From: Candidatus Brevefilum sp.
GTDB taxonomy: Bacteria; Chloroflexota; Anaerolineae; Anaerolineales; Anaerolineaceae
Direction of reading: 5' to 3'
Length of the DNA stretch: 6,752 nucleotides
Assembly (NCBI GenBank): GCA_007135845.1
Contig: SLIC01000243.1
Coordinates: 1 to 6,752 of the forward strand
Positions within the stretch are counted from its first letter, which is position 1, and each line of letters begins with the position of its first letter. The position numbers and the translations under genes were made by a program. Shown one piece after another: positions 6,132 to 6,752 of this stretch. The notes beneath the pieces are model-generated. The model ran no database searches. It was not told the DNA's origin and saw only the letters and a program-made list of their open reading frames with translations.

Positions 6132-6386
6132 ATGTGCCTTGGCATACCAGGAAAAATTATCTCTATCTATGATGACCACGGGACCAAAATGGCAAATGTA
6201 GATTTTGGTGGAGTCACCCGCGAGGTTTGTATCGAGGTCATTCCGGAAGCAAAACCAGGTGATTGGACCATCATCCATGCTGGATTTGCCTTGAACCTGC
6301 TTAGTGAAGAAGAAGCACAAGAGACCCTGGACATTTTCCGAGAGATGGAGGATCTTGCCAACCAGGAGGATCAGGATCATGCCTGA
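6132..6386 (+). CDS. hypC: Hydrogenase maturation chaperone HypC
   Basis: This 84-residue HypC/HybG-family chaperone begins MCLGIPGKI. Cys2 is the essential residue that, after removal of the initiator Met, binds iron in the HypCD complex and then contacts the large-subunit precursor. A small beta-barrel follows, with the conserved DFGGVTREV (24-32). IIHAGFAL (47-54) carries His49, the other conserved residue. The C-terminal helix (about 57-78) is acidic, and the length is normal. HypC works with HypD and HypE to build Fe(CN)2CO and carry it to HoxH. It is the only HypC in the window, so it is the likely chaperone for HoxH. It lies 3 bases after hypF and overlaps the hypD start by 8 bases. 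Confidence 0.96.
   Translation: MCLGIPGKIISIYDDHGTKMANVDFGGVTREVCIEVIPEAKPGDWTIIHAGFALNLLSEEEAQETLDIFREMEDLANQEDQDHA
6364..6370 (+). promoter_or_regulatory. Ribosome binding site of hypD inside the end of hypC
   Basis: AGGAGGA lies 8 bases before the hypD ATG at 6379. This strong internal site lets ribosomes start hypD independently of, or coupled to, the end of hypC translation. Confidence 0.75.
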
Positions 6387-6752
6387 GTTCCTGGCTGGTT
6401 ACCGCGATGCAGAACGGGTGAAAAAGGTCGTTTCGCAAATCCATCAAACAATCAGCAATAAATGGACTTTGATGGAAATCTGCGGCGGGCAAACCCATGC
6501 CATCATGCAATATGGGCTGGACCAGCTTCTGCCTAAAGAAATCGAGCTGGTACATGGGCCAGGATGCCCGGTCTGTGTAACGGCATTGGAGCTAATCGAC
6601 AAAGCGCAATGGATTGCCAGGCAGCCAAATGTGATCTTTACCTCCTTTGGCGATATGCTGCGAGTACCAGGTTCTGAGGGTGACCTGTTTTCTGTGCGGG
6701 CATCCGGTGGTCAGGTACAGGTTGTTTACTCACCCATGGATGCTGTAAAAAT
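6379..6752 (+). CDS. hypD: Hydrogenase maturation protein HypD, N-terminal 124 residues (3' end outside window)
   Basis: The frame starts at ATG 6379, 8 bases before the end of hypC, and runs open to the window edge. It reads [18 protein letters not shown] and continues with [11 protein letters not shown] (32-42), carrying Cys35; HGPGCPVC (59-66), carrying Cys63 and Cys66; and [12 protein letters not shown] (88-99). These are the conserved N-terminal motifs of HypD. The cysteines correspond to Cys41, Cys69 and Cys72 of E. coli HypD, which take part in assembling the iron centre with HypC. The C-terminal iron-sulfur cluster cysteines lie beyond the window. HypD is the redox-active scaffold on which iron receives two cyanides and one CO. 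The 8-base overlap with hypC indicates translational coupling and fits the HypC-HypD complex. hypE is expected downstream. The frame was read directly from the bases. Confidence 0.94.
   Translation, partial: MPEFLAGYRDAERVKKVVSQIHQTISNKWTLMEICGGQTHAIMQYGLDQLLPKEIELVHGPGCPVCVTALELIDKAQWIARQPNVIFTSFGDMLRVPGSEGDLFSVRASGGQVQVVYSPMDAVK

Noticed and set aside
6132..6752. Frameshift between hypC and hypD because the frames overlap
   Set aside because: The 8-base overlap carries its own strong ribosome binding site, and both proteins have proper ends. It is a normal coupled junction.

Overview
The window is one continuous plus-strand block of [NiFe]-hydrogenase genes. The gene order is hoxY (3' end) - hoxH - hoxW - hoxI-like - hypA - hypB - hypF - hypC - hypD (5' end). 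No tRNA, rRNA, CRISPR, insertion sequence or other mobile element is visible, and there is no gene-free stretch longer than about 110 bases. Base composition is moderate and looks even across the genes. Protein style and gene content suggest a mostly anaerobic or facultative bacterium. A Chloroflexota (Anaerolineae-like) host is my best guess from the look of the HoxH and HypF proteins, but this rests on general resemblance and was not tested.

Positions 1-1581 encode the hydrogenase module: the last 46 residues of the small subunit and the complete large subunit. HoxH has both CxxC nickel motifs and the 25-residue C-terminal tail that is cut off during maturation. Its resemblance to HoxH of the soluble NAD-coupled enzymes (group 3d) runs over the whole length, so the diaphorase genes hoxF/hoxU (and perhaps hoxE) are expected just upstream of the window. 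A strong 11-bp hairpin sits in the hoxH-hoxW gap. hoxW (1673-2173) is the endopeptidase that trims HoxH.

Positions 2174-2808 are the least routine part. An AT-rich 108-base gap with a small dyad precedes a 162-residue protein made only of a cyclic-nucleotide-binding (Crp-type) domain with no helix-turn-helix. Its size, domain content and position after hoxW match HoxI of Ralstonia (Cupriavidus) eutropha, an extra subunit of the soluble hydrogenase. From memory, that organism's operon runs hoxFUYHWI-hypA2B2F2, which is the order seen here. After hoxI comes a short gap with a perfect TATAAT only 6 bases before the hypA start codon and no Shine-Dalgarno sequence, which suggests a leaderless hypA transcript.

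Positions 2809-6752 carry the cofactor-assembly genes. HypA and HypB deliver nickel. HypF makes the carbamoyl-derived cyanide precursor, and HypC and HypD assemble Fe(CN)2CO; hypE is expected next. Gaps are 2, 9 and 3 bases and hypC overlaps hypD by 8 bases, so this is a tight operon. The window would therefore supply HoxH, its full metal-site assembly except HypE, and its dedicated protease.
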